Assembly (NCBI GenBank): GCA_902826835.1
Contig: CADEGH010000008.1
Location: forward strand, 178,404-242,403
Direction: 5' to 3'
DNA from: an uncultured bacterium
Lineage (GTDB): Bacteria; Planctomycetota; GCA-002687715
DNA length: 64,000 nucleotides
Part shown: positions 19,501 through 26,904 of the stretch, piece after piece
Layout: each line of letters starts with the position of its first letter
Numbering within the stretch: the stretch's first letter is position 1
The notes under the pieces: model-generated
The model's database searches: none
Told to the model about the DNA's origin: nothing
What the model saw: the letters and a program-made list of their open reading frames with translations, nothing else
Program-made: the position numbers and the translations under genes

Positions 19501-20248
19501 CTTGAGCCATTCCGGTAGCATCCGGGACGCTCAACAGGGCCTGCCGTCCAATGATAGTCTGCATGCTCTGATAGGGCGGTTTGCACGTGATGGTCTGACA
19601 AGTCCCACCCCCCAGGCAGACGGCGAAGTCGTCGTCCTTGTAGTGCATGATCGATCGGAAGTCGTAGGTTTGGGAGTTGTTGCTTCCAGGGAAAATCGCG
19701 AAGTTGGCCAGGACGTTCGGCAATGGTGGGATGTTGCCCCAGTTGATCGTCACGTAAGTGTCGCGGTCACTGCGCATGTGCTCATGGAGGAGACCCAAGG
19801 CATGCCCGAGCTCATGCGTCAGGGTGGACCAGTTCCATCCGTTGATGACCACGAACTGCGGCCCCCCTTGCGGGACTTTTCCGATGGCGGAGAAGTTCAC
19901 GCCTGGGATGGGTTGATCGACAATGACGAGGTACGCCGATTCGTTGGTGCGGGGTACAAACCGCACCCCGGACACTCCCATCCAGGAGGCCATGGCGTCG
20001 AGCGCGACGGACTGCTGCTGGGCATTCACACCGGAATCGAAGGTGTAGGGAACGATCCCACCCGGCCAAGTCAGCGGTACGAACCCGGATTCACCGTAGA
20101 CCGATTCCTCGGGGAGGAGCATGTCGTCCACCAAGACCCAGCCCTCGGGAATGAACGCCGCAGGAGTGGCGGGGGTCGAGACAGGCTGAGCGGCCGCGAC
20201 GACGGTCAAAACGAGAGCGAAGAGGAGACAGCGAAGCGAGGGAGTCAT
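13541..20248 (-). CDS. Giant secreted astacin-like metalloprotease with repeated modules and TIG domains
   Basis: The ATG at 20248 begins a signal peptide (MTPSLRCLLFALVLTVVAAA) of a 2235-residue protein; an upstream start at 20323 would spoil it. The astacin-type zinc site is complete: HELGHALGLLHE near residues 145-156, followed by the Met-turn SIMHY near 199-203. One TIG/IPT domain follows (about 250-345). Then come five tandem modules of about 200 residues, each with a WN-x-x-A/G-V opening, an F-x-x-x-NG-x-x-G centre and an RG...GWHCLVV-like end. Seven more TIG domains of about 90 residues come next, then a C-terminal beta module ending VQGVFLDPAAPFGFRLT. It is probably a surface or secreted protease. 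The substrate and the role of the five modules are unknown. Confidence 0.85.
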   Translation of the reverse strand: MTPSLRCLLFALVLTVVAAAQPVSTPATPAAFIPEGWVLVDDMLLPEESVYGESGFVPLTWPGGIVPYTFDSGVNAQQQSVALDAMASWMGVSGVRFVPRTNESAYLVIVDQPIPGVNFSAIGKVPQGGPQFVVINGWNWSTLTHELGHALGLLHEHMRSDRDTYVTINWGNIPPLPNVLANFAIFPGSNNSQTYDFRSIMHYKDDDFAVCLGGGTCQTITCKPPYQSMQTIIGRQALLSVPDATGMAQVYGPPTPPVVNAVSPSIVPEGATNLTITVTGQGFYLTGSSTEDYPRSRILVNGNPQVTTYLNPTTLVATISVGSVGELQIAVENVSPGGGVSNVIPLRVACTTSTTLAAGTPYVTPCSFVTANLTPTPNRWNVVAVGGTDSSHQISLGGAVSSFPSGFSNFVVANGRLGAIPSGPAITTQTSGNPGSVLHHLVPLIGTSFDSVMDTNQVIAAYEFQVATPGPYQLSVDAFAGLRWDLYGPGNDSNWRPRGTNIYGAAGDPVQTANLVSGWHCLVVVRDTGPMTAPVGYRVSVTTGSVVQLQQGPPVFSGTLSPVNNAPQPQFTWPASQGFSFTPEAQRWNVIAAKGHNGSRPALHVGGSHSCVNDNYYVNYVIANGHSGAISETTGIFDHAGPFRPYLQHAPRSTFPTGQLFVDSMSPGEFVHLVEFQISNAADYTISSTGSSNLRFSLWTPATGATWRPRGYAFDPQFGGIGANNTYPLMPGWHALVVTRDGNGTSTEEAYSFCVYNWQTQYLSCNNQLLLGSSQSSQLVSGSSATSFLQSVYVPARWNIMGVSSGDSDWNIAFGGTASTFGGTSTDFIVSNGHLGTANPSGGTAYRVSGVGGAYAQGASASRIYPDYGEIKAGYIPALGIFSIHEFEVTTPGSYVISTYGNTSNAAWDHYDPGTGAGWRARGATNYGVLNDAPRIVNLSQGWHCIVVFKEGPQLPTAVDYELLVARANGPVLTAGVPTATATGPLNFLPEGHTFSFTPTASKWNAVAVRCADTTNFDLVVGSARSVLPNCSFTDFVVCNGHLGSINESVGVWIRHDEGETVLHHSAANTLVPGNTLSTSLPAGHLLALHEFEVTQAGTYTLALSGSSSLFWDLYAPGSGPEWLPRGAPYYGSVGGPPQSGLTLSAGWHCLVIVKDGPSSVVPLDYQIQLCPVAASVTLGTTPLTIGTTSGCSPFTFGPTAATWNGVAVIGNASNWDLQIGNSMSNRAGSAGVDFLLANGAQGTITPTDGQATRVGASGTATLQRVVSQFGPVPGGTTTTLPAGHILKLVHFDVTSAGEYGITLTGDTSLGFELFAPGTTPNWVPRGSLIAGTVGAPSQNIVFSTGRYVLAVFADGGPVASVRNFTLQILAPLSVPSLSNLNPASVAAGAGNTLVTCNGTGFLPSTVLRWNGVNQPTQWLGATQVRATIPASFLGVVGSATVTAFNPAPGGGESNPLNFTIGNPIPSLASLSSTSVTAGTPGFNLQLNGSNFVANSVARWGGTSLATTVVNSTTISASVPASLLLAGGTVNVSVFNPTPLGGLSSSLTVTINNPIPGLSSVSPTSGLVGATNLVLSCIGTGLNSQTRVVWNSTQLTTTFVSSSQVTAMVSSSLLTTAGVANISLFNPAPMGGSSASLPLTIQHPVPSLTSLSPTSRTAGTPAFTLTCIGTGMTSGSVVRWNGTPLATTLLSSTQVSASITASLIAVPGTASVSIQNPSPGGGTSASLVFTINNPVPVLSSISPTSIMAGSSSVAINLTGSGFLPNSVVRFAGNDIPTSFTSSTQLTGQVSAALIAAGGLRAISVFTPAPGGGLSGSTTFTINNPVPTLTGVSPTTATVGGPAFTLTCVGSGINSTTKIAWNGNPLNASVAASATSISVEIPASFLTVGGSRTITLQNPTPAGGASSGQTFTIVGSPQITGLNPSAVIAGSGSTLLTITGQGFLPTSVVRFMGPSGTPLSSSYVSATQLTATLSASLLNLPTSQVPITVTNPAPAAGQTSANLDVLGPVIVTLTPAQIPLLSAGMPSIIVNLNTANTLPGAFVLANGDALVTTPTAQGLTAVLTPAILQTQRAGGIAMTIQNGLAAPLAVSASRVIEVGGNFENSGLVLREPLDPLPGQAYAARVEQGAPLGLFSLFVDTGNPIPVTGFPSPAANFVIATTPYAGSTGSLIPIVDGFGLYSPASGATLSSSGTFYLPGFVAPNPPVGISVTVQGVFLDPAAPFGFRLTFARFPDEF
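14215..16130 (-). repeat. Array of seven TIG/IPT-domain coding repeats
   Basis: Seven consecutive segments of about 255-270 nt each encode a TIG-like immunoglobulin fold. Each opens with a P-x-P/L-S-x-L-x-P-x-S pattern, has a G-T-G-F-like core and a W/R-x-x-G-N/T turn, and ends with FNPAPGGG-type sequence. The units are diverged, so this is old duplication rather than recent slippage. They lie within the astacin gene. Confidence 0.8.
16131..19190 (-). repeat. Five tandem modules of about 200 residues inside the astacin gene
   Basis: The most conserved end of the module (GWHCLVV, GWHALVV, GWHCIVV, GWHCLVI and the weaker GRYVLAV) recurs at roughly 18.69, 18.04, 17.42, 16.80 and 16.20 kb. The period is about 600-650 nt. 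Each unit also has a WNV/I/A/G-x-A/G-V start and an F-x-V/L-x-NG-x-x-G centre. I do not recognise this as a named family; it vaguely resembles pre-peptidase C-terminal beta-sandwiches. Confidence 0.65.
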
Positions 20249-20502
20249 GAGTGGGCGTCCGTACTCGGGCTCGGGGGTGGCCGGGGTCGGTGGAAACCGC
20301 GCGAAGCGGAGTCGCCGAACCACGGCACTCTGGTTCAGTCCCAGTGCGAGCGTGGCACCCCGCCGGGGTCACTGTTTATGGCCGCTGTGCGGAATTTTCA
20401 GTTGCTGGCCAGGAGAAAGCCTCAAGCCGCGCCTCGGAGAAGGCGCCTTGCTGGGAGGCGGGGAGCTATCCCGCTCCGGATTTCGAGACCCGACCCGGCG
20501 AT

Positions 20503-22359
20503 TCAGGGGGCGGGGGCACGCTCGGCCAAGTGGCGGCGCAGGCAGAGTCGCATCTCGGCCCAGGCCATGGGGTCGCGCGGGACGGAGTGGTCGCAGTGAA
20601 TCACACACTCGGAGAGGGCGCCTTCCTGATGAGCGCTCTGCCAGGGCACGACCCCGTCCGAACCGTCCCGGTGGCCTGCCTTCTCGCTGTCGCCGATGAG
20701 GTTGTGGATGGAGACTCCGGCCAAGTAGGGCTGCGTGTCGAGGGCCGCGAGGATTGGCGAGTCCGCGGACAGGCTTTGGATGCTGTCCCAAAGGTGGGCG
20801 GCAAATTCGGGGTGGCGCAGGACTCCGGGGTTGCTCTCAAGGAACGCTTCGAACGCGTCGACGTAATCGTCGGGCAGATCGATGAGCGCGCTGCCGAGCA
20901 CTCCGACGAGCCCCTCGGCCATCAGGCTGCCGCGGTGGGGCGTCGCCATGTAGAGGACGCGGCGGATTTCGGTGATCGGCTCCGGGAAGAACATGGAGCG
21001 AAGCAGATCGCGCTCCTCCGCATCGACCGCCACTTGATCGAGCGGGACCCGGAACATCGCGTTCCACAGCGCGTCGCCGCACTCCTTGATCGCGGTCTTG
21101 GTGAGGAGGCCTCCCATGCTGTGGCCGATCACCACTAATTCGCGCAGAGCCTGGTCGTCTCCCTCGGGATCGACCGCGGAGCGAAACTCGCGGATCGCCT
21201 CCCGGAATCGCGCCGCGTTCAGCACGATGGGCAACCCCGTCGGATAAGCGTAGATCCAAACCTGGTACCGAGCGCGCAGCACGGGGTCGCCCCAGATTTC
21301 GTTGATCGCCCAGATCCAGGTCAGTGGGCTCGACCAAAGTCCGTGCACGAGAATGACCGGAATCCGGTTCGGATCGTACGGCTGGGCCATCGTGAGGCCG
21401 CTGTATGGCAGAAAGCTCTGCGGATCGAAGAGGCTCGCATTCTCCAGGGCGTACGCGTTGGAATGGGCGACGCGCCACGCCAACGGCGCGGTGAAATCCG
21501 AGGCGAGCGGGAACTGGCGGCCGGAGCGGGAGTCGAAATGGTCGGCACGGAAAGCGTCGTGCAAGAAGACCAAGAGCGAACCATCGTCTTCACGCCGGAG
21601 CACCGCGGTTACCGGCCACGAAATGAGAGGTCCGTACTTGGGATCGGGTCGAACGCCGTCCCGGTAATTCGACCGCAATCCGATCATCGAAGCCCCGAGG
21701 CCGAAATTCTGGTGGTGGACATCGAACCCGGTTTGTTTCACCTCCGGCGCGGGCACCATCTCCTCGAACTCTTGCGGGGCGAACACCCCCGCTCCGGTGG
21801 CGAACCGAATCGGAATGCGTCCGTCCTCGGTCGGGCACGTGGACCAGTTCGCCATAGGGCCGTCGGTCTCGAGTCCCAGGAACAAGAAACGCGAGAGGGC
21901 TCGATTGTGAATGTCGGTGAGGATTCGATGCCGCGGGTCGAACATCGAGATCCCGTCGCCCAAGGTTCGAAACCCTTGCAGCGCGTCGAAGAAAGCCACG
22001 AGAAACCGGGCGCGAGCCAATTCGTAGCGGGACTCGCTCTCGGCGGCCTGCCCCTCGGCGAAGGCGATCTCCGCGCGTGCGAGGTCGAGTTCGGCCGGCG
22101 CGAGCAGCGATCCCTCGTAGCGCCGCAATGCCGAAAGTATGGACTCCCTTTCGCCGGCCGGGGCGTCCGCGAGATCCAGGCGAGTGAGCACCGACTTCGT
22201 GTGCACGCTCAATTCCAACGGGCGAGTGACCGCGCTCTGGTCGAGGGCCGCGAGCGCTTGGGCTTCGGACTGACGCTCGACGCGAATCGGATTGGTTGCA
22301 CATCCGGTCGCAACCAGCGCAACCAAACACCATGAGGCAAAACCGCGGGGGATCCGCAT
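20503..22359 (-). CDS. Lipoprotein alpha/beta hydrolase (lipase/PGAP1-like)
   Basis: This is a 618-residue protein with a lipoprotein signal: hydrophobic CLVALVATGC places the lipidated Cys at about residue 20. The C-terminal half is an alpha/beta hydrolase with an oxyanion-type VILVHGLW near residue 335 and the nucleophile elbow GHSMGG near 411-416 (Ser about 413). A late H-x-x-V-P segment suggests the catalytic His. The N-terminal 300 residues are not recognised. The hydrolase type suggests a membrane-anchored esterase or lipase; the substrate is unknown. It is separated from the astacin gene by 254 nt, in which I see no gene, and is transcribed in the same direction. Confidence 0.82.
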   Translation of the reverse strand: MRIPRGFASWCLVALVATGCATNPIRVERQSEAQALAALDQSAVTRPLELSVHTKSVLTRLDLADAPAGERESILSALRRYEGSLLAPAELDLARAEIAFAEGQAAESESRYELARARFLVAFFDALQGFRTLGDGISMFDPRHRILTDIHNRALSRFLFLGLETDGPMANWSTCPTEDGRIPIRFATGAGVFAPQEFEEMVPAPEVKQTGFDVHHQNFGLGASMIGLRSNYRDGVRPDPKYGPLISWPVTAVLRREDDGSLLVFLHDAFRADHFDSRSGRQFPLASDFTAPLAWRVAHSNAYALENASLFDPQSFLPYSGLTMAQPYDPNRIPVILVHGLWSSPLTWIWAINEIWGDPVLRARYQVWIYAYPTGLPIVLNAARFREAIREFRSAVDPEGDDQALRELVVIGHSMGGLLTKTAIKECGDALWNAMFRVPLDQVAVDAEERDLLRSMFFPEPITEIRRVLYMATPHRGSLMAEGLVGVLGSALIDLPDDYVDAFEAFLESNPGVLRHPEFAAHLWDSIQSLSADSPILAALDTQPYLAGVSIHNLIGDSEKAGHRDGSDGVVPWQSAHQEGALSECVIHCDHSVPRDPMAWAEMRLCLRRHLAERAPAP

Positions 22360-22535
22360 AGGACACTCGACCTGGGGGAGAGGTTGAGCCGGGGCTCACG
22401 ATTCGCGGCGGAGCAGCGCAGCCCGGAGCAGCCGAATCGCTTTGCGCCCGGGGCTTCTTCGCGGGGACTGTAACCAACCCGATTCCGGGTTCGCCAGGGT
22501 CACCCCGGCCGGTCCGTCCCCCCCACGAACCGGAG

Positions 22536-22907
22536 TCAGGGCAGGATTTGCGTCGGCGCGCACGCCGTCCCGCAGTAGAGGCACCGGCTCCGGGTCGCTT
22601 TCAGGTTGCGGCCACATTGCCGACACGGGCGCGGCGGCATGCGGAGGCGGCCATCTTTGGTGCCGTCCAGCTCGTCGAGCTTGGCCATGCGGTCGAGGAG
22701 TTGACGATCGACGAGACCGTGGGTCTCCTTGACTAAGTCCCACATCGCCACGATGGCGAGGGTCATGTGGTCGAGCCGTTCGTTCAGCTCCGCCAGGCGC
22801 TGCCCGCTGCCCTCCGAGGCGTGTTGGCTCGCCACCATCGCTCGCTCGAGGCGGACGTCCGAGACATCTTGGCCTAACCGTTCCAACAGGTCGCGCAGTG
22901 TGCTCAT
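22536..22907 (-). CDS. Small coiled-coil / zinc-ribbon protein
   Basis: I choose the ATG at 22907 (123 residues, MSTLRDLLERLGQ...). The longer frame reaches 23108 and would run into the divergently transcribed sigma gene at 23083. Heptad-like helices fill residues 1-80. The C-terminus has CRQCG and CLYCG, a four-Cys zinc ribbon, in a basic context. No enzymatic motif is visible. It could bind nucleic acid or act as a small adaptor; neither is shown. It is transcribed divergently from the sigma/kinase pair, with 175 nt between the two starts. Confidence 0.55.
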   Translation of the reverse strand: MSTLRDLLERLGQDVSDVRLERAMVASQHASEGSGQRLAELNERLDHMTLAIVAMWDLVKETHGLVDRQLLDRMAKLDELDGTKDGRLRMPPRPCRQCGRNLKATRSRCLYCGTACAPTQILP

Positions 22908-23082
22908 GGTGGAGATCACTCGGCAGAGATCGTGTTCTGACCGAGCCGACCTCGGCCCAGTCTCGGGATTGTAGTCGAAGTCGACGCTGACCCTCGCCGA
23001 CTCAGGGGGGCCACCCGAAGGTGCGCTAACCTCGACGCACCAATGCCTGCTCTCGAAGTCTTCCGCGGCCCGGGGTGTGGTC

Positions 23083-23658
23083 ATGACTGACGCCGGCCAA
23101 AACCTCACCGCGCTCCTGCGCGCCGCTTCGGAGGGCGAAGCCGCCGCCCAGTCGCGCCTCTTGGAAGCGGTCTACGGAGAGTTGCGCCAACGGGCCGAAC
23201 GAGCGTTCCGGGCAGCCGGATCGGGGGTGACGCTTCAGCCGACCATCCTCGTGCATGACGCATGGGCGCGGCTCTTCTCCGCTCCGGGCGCGGTGTTCCG
23301 GGATCGCAGTCACTTCTTCGCGGTCGCGGCCAAAGCGATGCGACGGCTCGCGCTCGACCATGCCCGCGCGGTGTGCGCGCAGAAACGGGGGGGCGATCGG
23401 GCTTCGGTCACCCTCCATGCCGATCTCGTGGGTGCGAGCCCGAAGGGTGTCGATGTCCTGGATCTCGAGGAGGCCTTGACCAGGCTCGAGGCCGAAGCTC
23501 CCCTCGCCGCCCGTCTCGTTGAGCTCAAGTTCTACGCGGGGCTCGAAGGCTCCGAAATCGCGGCCGCCCTGTCCGTTTCCGAGAGCACCGTCGACCGCGA
23601 GTGGCGTGCCGCGAGGGCGTGGCTCAAGGTCTTTCTCAGCGAAGCCGACCGAGGTTGA
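23083..23658 (+). CDS. ECF-type RNA polymerase sigma factor
   Basis: The ATG at 23083 gives 191 residues; an in-frame GTG two codons earlier is possible. The sequence belongs to the same ECF subgroup as the sigma factor at 9832-10455, with LVHDAWARLF, HFFAVAAKAMRRLALDHAR and a region 4 helix-turn-helix (AALSVSESTVDREW). It ends 3 nt before the TTG of the next kinase gene, so the two are almost certainly co-transcribed and probably translationally linked. The likely job is to direct transcription in response to that kinase. Confidence 0.87.
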   Translation: MTDAGQNLTALLRAASEGEAAAQSRLLEAVYGELRQRAERAFRAAGSGVTLQPTILVHDAWARLFSAPGAVFRDRSHFFAVAAKAMRRLALDHARAVCAQKRGGDRASVTLHADLVGASPKGVDVLDLEEALTRLEAEAPLAARLVELKFYAGLEGSEIAAALSVSESTVDREWRAARAWLKVFLSEADRG

Positions 23659-23661
23659 CGC

Positions 23662-26235
23662 TTGAGCAAGGTCTCCTACTCCACCGCCCGTGACATCTTC
23701 CTCAGAGTTGTCGGTTTGCCGCCGACGACCCGCGGCGAGGCGCTGCGCGCGGAGTGTGGAGGGCACGCCGGACTCGAAGCCCTGGTGCGTTCCATGCTCG
23801 ACGCCGACGAGACTCCGGAATCCGCGGCCCCGTGGGATCGCGTTCAGGTGGCGATCGGCCAGACTCTCGGTGCCGCCGCCGCTTGGATTCCCGATCAAGT
23901 CGGGCCGTACCGCGTCCTTCGGCGCATCGGCGCCGGCGGCATGGGCGAGGTGTACGAGGCCGAGGAGACTCACCCGCCGCGGCGGGTCGCCCTCAAAGTG
24001 ATGGCCCAGGGATTGGGCAGCGACGACGCGCGCCGCCGCTTCGAGCAGGAGTGCCGTATCCTCGCCCGGCTCGACCATCCTGGCATTGCGGTTCTCTACG
24101 CGGCGGGGAGTTGCGAGACCCCGACCGGCGCGAGGCCATGGTTCGCAATGCGATTGGTCTCGGGAGAGTCGCTGGCCGAGCGCGCGAAGTCGGCGCCCTA
24201 TGCGCCCCGCTCCGCGGCCGACCTCATCCGGCGCACCGCGCAGGCGGTCGAACACGCCCACCGGCGCGGGGTGATCCACCGCGACCTCAAGCCCGCCAAC
24301 GTCATGGTGTCCAAGGACGGCCATCCGGTGGTGCTCGACTTCGGAATCGCGCGGATGTTCGATCCCGATTCCACCGGAGAGACGCAGCGGACCGAACTCG
24401 GGGTGGTGCTCGGCACGCTCAACTACATGAGTCCGGAGCAGGGGGCCGGCGATTCCCGCGCGGTCGACGGACGTACCGACGTCTACGCGCTCGGAGCGAT
24501 CCTCTACGAACTCCTCGTGGGGCAGCCGGTGCACGACCTGCGAGGCCTATCGCCGCTTGCGGCCATCGATCGTCTACGGCGGCTACCGCGGGGGCCGCGC
24601 AGTCTGAATCCCGCGCTCGAGCCTGATCTCGAGTCGATCGTGCTCAAGGCCTTGGCCCTCGAACCCCGCGACCGCTACGCCACCCCGGCCGACTTGGCCG
24701 AGGATCTGCAGCGCTTCTTGGACCATCGCGCGGTGGTGGCTCGACCCGCCGGGGTCTTCGACGGGTTGCGCAATTTTCGTCGGCGCAACCCGCTGGCCGC
24801 GGCGATGGTGGTCGCCCTGGCGGTGCTCGCGATTGGCGCCGCGGCGTGGATTGTCCGCCAGAACTGGAAACTCCAGTCGTCGAACACTCGGGTCGAGGCG
24901 GAGCGACGGCGTGTCTCGGAGTCGCTCGACCGCATCACGCGCCTCGCGGACCTGCGGCGCCATGAACAACTTGTGGCCGAGGCCGAAGCGCTGTATCCGG
25001 CTTACGCGGCCCAGATCCCGGCCCTCGAATCCTGGCTCGACCGCGCGACCGAACTGGCGGCGCGTCTGCCGCTCCACCGGACGACGCTGGCGAGTTTGGG
25101 CACGCATCGCGGTGACCCGAGCGCTACGACCCCTCCCGAAGCGGTCTGGGAGCAGGATTTACTCCGGACGCTGATCACCAGGCTCGAGGCCTTCTCGGAG
25201 GGGTCCGGGGCTAAGGTCGAGGAAGTGCGACGAAGCTTGGAGTTCGCAAAGGCTTCGAGGGCGCGCAGTCTCGAGGCTCCGGCCGCCGAGTGGAAGGCGG
25301 CAGAGGACCGGGTGGCCGTTGATCCGAGGTTTGTCGGTCTGCGGTGGATGCCAATCGAAGGCCTGATCCCGCTCGGCCCCGATCCCGCCTCGGGCTTCGA
25401 GGAGTTCTTGGACTTGAGGTCCCACGCCGGGCCCATTCCGGTTCGGAATGACGACGGGGACCTCCGGCTTCTGTCCACGGTCGGGGTGATCTACGTGCTC
25501 CTACCGGGCGGGAAATTCTGGATGGGCGCCCAGTCGGAGGACCGCTTGGAACCCGGGTTCGACCCGAGGTCCGTCGCATTCGAAGGTCCGCCCCACGAGG
25601 TCGAGGTCCCGGCCTTCCTGATCGGCAAGTTCGAGGTGACCCAAGGTCAGTGGTTGCGGATCATGGGGCAAAACCCGAGCAGCACGCCAGCCGGAAGTCG
25701 AGCCGGTGGGCGAGTGGTGACGGAACTCCATCCCGTGGAGCAGATTGGATGGTCCGAGGCGGCCGGTTGCTGTCGCCGCATCGGGGGTGCGCTGCCCTCC
25801 GAGGCGCAGTGGGAGTATGCCGCCCGCGGAGGGACCACCACGCCGTGGTTCGCCGGCACCGGCCCGCTCGATCTCCAACCCTTCGCGAACATCGCGGACG
25901 AAGCCAGCAAGAGCAACTGGGCCCCCGGCTGGCCGGCCGAGCGGGAGTATGCGGACGGGTTTCCCGACAAGGCGCCGGTGGGGTCGTTGCGGCCCAACCC
26001 GTTCGGCCTGCACGATGTCGCGGGCAACGTTTTCGAGTGGGTGCTCGAGCCGAGCTACCGCTACGAGCAGCTTTCCAATTTGCCCTCGATCGACTCCGTT
26101 CCATCCCGATTGGCGCGGGGAGGCAGCTTTTCCGATCCAGCCGCGGCGGCCCGATCCGCCTGCCGGGCCCAGATCCCTAAGCACCAAACCAGCGGATTTT
26201 TGGGGCTTCGGGTGGTTCGGGAGTGGGCCCCCTAG
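23662..26235 (+). CDS. Serine/threonine kinase fused to a formylglycine-generating-enzyme-like domain
   Basis: A TTG start at 23662 gives 857 residues. Residues 1-80 match the N-terminal segment seen in the other sigma-linked kinases. The kinase domain has IGAGGMGEV near 90, an HRDLKPAN loop near 205 and an intact DFG. One transmembrane helix lies near 372-392. An FGE/SUMF1-type domain fills about 610-857, with PGGKFWMG, FEVTQGQW, EAQWEYAARGG and GNVFEWV. The canonical catalytic region of FGEs has two cysteines after RGGS. Here it reads RGGSFSDPAAAARSACR, so only one Cys is present and the domain is probably a binding or sensor module. It would face the periplasm if the topology is standard. 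Confidence 0.87.
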   Translation: MSKVSYSTARDIFLRVVGLPPTTRGEALRAECGGHAGLEALVRSMLDADETPESAAPWDRVQVAIGQTLGAAAAWIPDQVGPYRVLRRIGAGGMGEVYEAEETHPPRRVALKVMAQGLGSDDARRRFEQECRILARLDHPGIAVLYAAGSCETPTGARPWFAMRLVSGESLAERAKSAPYAPRSAADLIRRTAQAVEHAHRRGVIHRDLKPANVMVSKDGHPVVLDFGIARMFDPDSTGETQRTELGVVLGTLNYMSPEQGAGDSRAVDGRTDVYALGAILYELLVGQPVHDLRGLSPLAAIDRLRRLPRGPRSLNPALEPDLESIVLKALALEPRDRYATPADLAEDLQRFLDHRAVVARPAGVFDGLRNFRRRNPLAAAMVVALAVLAIGAAAWIVRQNWKLQSSNTRVEAERRRVSESLDRITRLADLRRHEQLVAEAEALYPAYAAQIPALESWLDRATELAARLPLHRTTLASLGTHRGDPSATTPPEAVWEQDLLRTLITRLEAFSEGSGAKVEEVRRSLEFAKASRARSLEAPAAEWKAAEDRVAVDPRFVGLRWMPIEGLIPLGPDPASGFEEFLDLRSHAGPIPVRNDDGDLRLLSTVGVIYVLLPGGKFWMGAQSEDRLEPGFDPRSVAFEGPPHEVEVPAFLIGKFEVTQGQWLRIMGQNPSSTPAGSRAGGRVVTELHPVEQIGWSEAAGCCRRIGGALPSEAQWEYAARGGTTTPWFAGTGPLDLQPFANIADEASKSNWAPGWPAEREYADGFPDKAPVGSLRPNPFGLHDVAGNVFEWVLEPSYRYEQLSNLPSIDSVPSRLARGGSFSDPAAAARSACRAQIPKHQTSGFLGLRVVREWAP

Positions 26236-26319
26236 CCAGCGGATGCGGCGGGAGTTGATCCTTCTCATCCGCCCAAGCCCGAATTCTCGTAAGCTCGGTG
26301 GCGGCTGGGATCCGCCCCT

Positions 26320-26904
26320 ATGCCCACACCCGAACCACCCTCAACCCTCCTCGATCTGATCCGCCGGATTGCGGCGGAAGACGAGGCTGCCATCTCCGAG
26401 CTCTGGGACCGCACGGCCCCGCGGCTTCGGGCCTTGGCCCGTCGCTTGGTCACCGACCATCACGCTGCCGACGAAGTCTTGTCCGACGTCTTCGTTCAAA
26501 TCTGGCGCGACGCCGCCACCTTCGACCCGAGCCGCGCCAGCGCCGAGTCCTGGATGCTCATGATCACGCGGTCGCGCAGCTTGGACCGGCTGCGCTCGAA
26601 GACCGCGCGGGCGTCGGAACGTGAAGTCGGCCGGGCGCCCGATGAGGCCCTTGTCGACCTTCCTGTACCTACGTCGGTCAAGCCGCCAGGCCACGACGTC
26701 GGAGCCGAGGTTCGCGACGCCCTCGGTCGGCTGCCCGACCTGCTGCGGCGCCCGATCGAAATCGCCTTCTTCGGCCAAGTCGCCTATCAAGAAGTCGCCC
26801 GACTCCTGGGAGTGCCCGAGGGGACTCTCAAGTCCCGCATCCGCACCGGCCTTCGTTTGCTCAAAGAACAATTGGCTCCGGTACTGATGGAGCAGCCGTC
26901 ATGA
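26320..26904 (+). CDS. ECF-type RNA polymerase sigma factor coupled to a cupin anti-sigma factor
   Basis: The 194-residue product has region 2 (LVTDHHAADEVLSDVFVQIW) and region 4 (EVARLLGVPEGTLKSRIRTG), as in the SigK/RpoE-like ECF groups. It differs from the HFF...MRR subgroup of the other sigma genes here. The ATG at 26320 is the first plausible start, 84 nt after the kinase gene. Its TGA overlaps the ATG of the cupin gene (26901-26904). ECF factors paired with ChrR-type cupins usually answer redox or singlet-oxygen-type stress; that role is an inference. Confidence 0.87.
   Translation: MPTPEPPSTLLDLIRRIAAEDEAAISELWDRTAPRLRALARRLVTDHHAADEVLSDVFVQIWRDAATFDPSRASAESWMLMITRSRSLDRLRSKTARASEREVGRAPDEALVDLPVPTSVKPPGHDVGAEVRDALGRLPDLLRRPIEIAFFGQVAYQEVARLLGVPEGTLKSRIRTGLRLLKEQLAPVLMEQPS

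Noticed and set aside
17054..20599. A plus-strand open frame of about 1180 codons opposite the astacin giant.
   Set aside because: It is a shadow of the minus-strand gene: the minus frame has a signal peptide, the zinc motif and the repeated modules, and the plus frame has Arg/Gly-rich composition with no motif. Long antisense frames are expected at this G+C.
23664..23700. A possible separate start inside the kinase gene after the sigma gene.
   Set aside because: The TTG at 23662 is immediately after the sigma stop and keeps the N-terminal segment shared with the other sigma-linked kinases.
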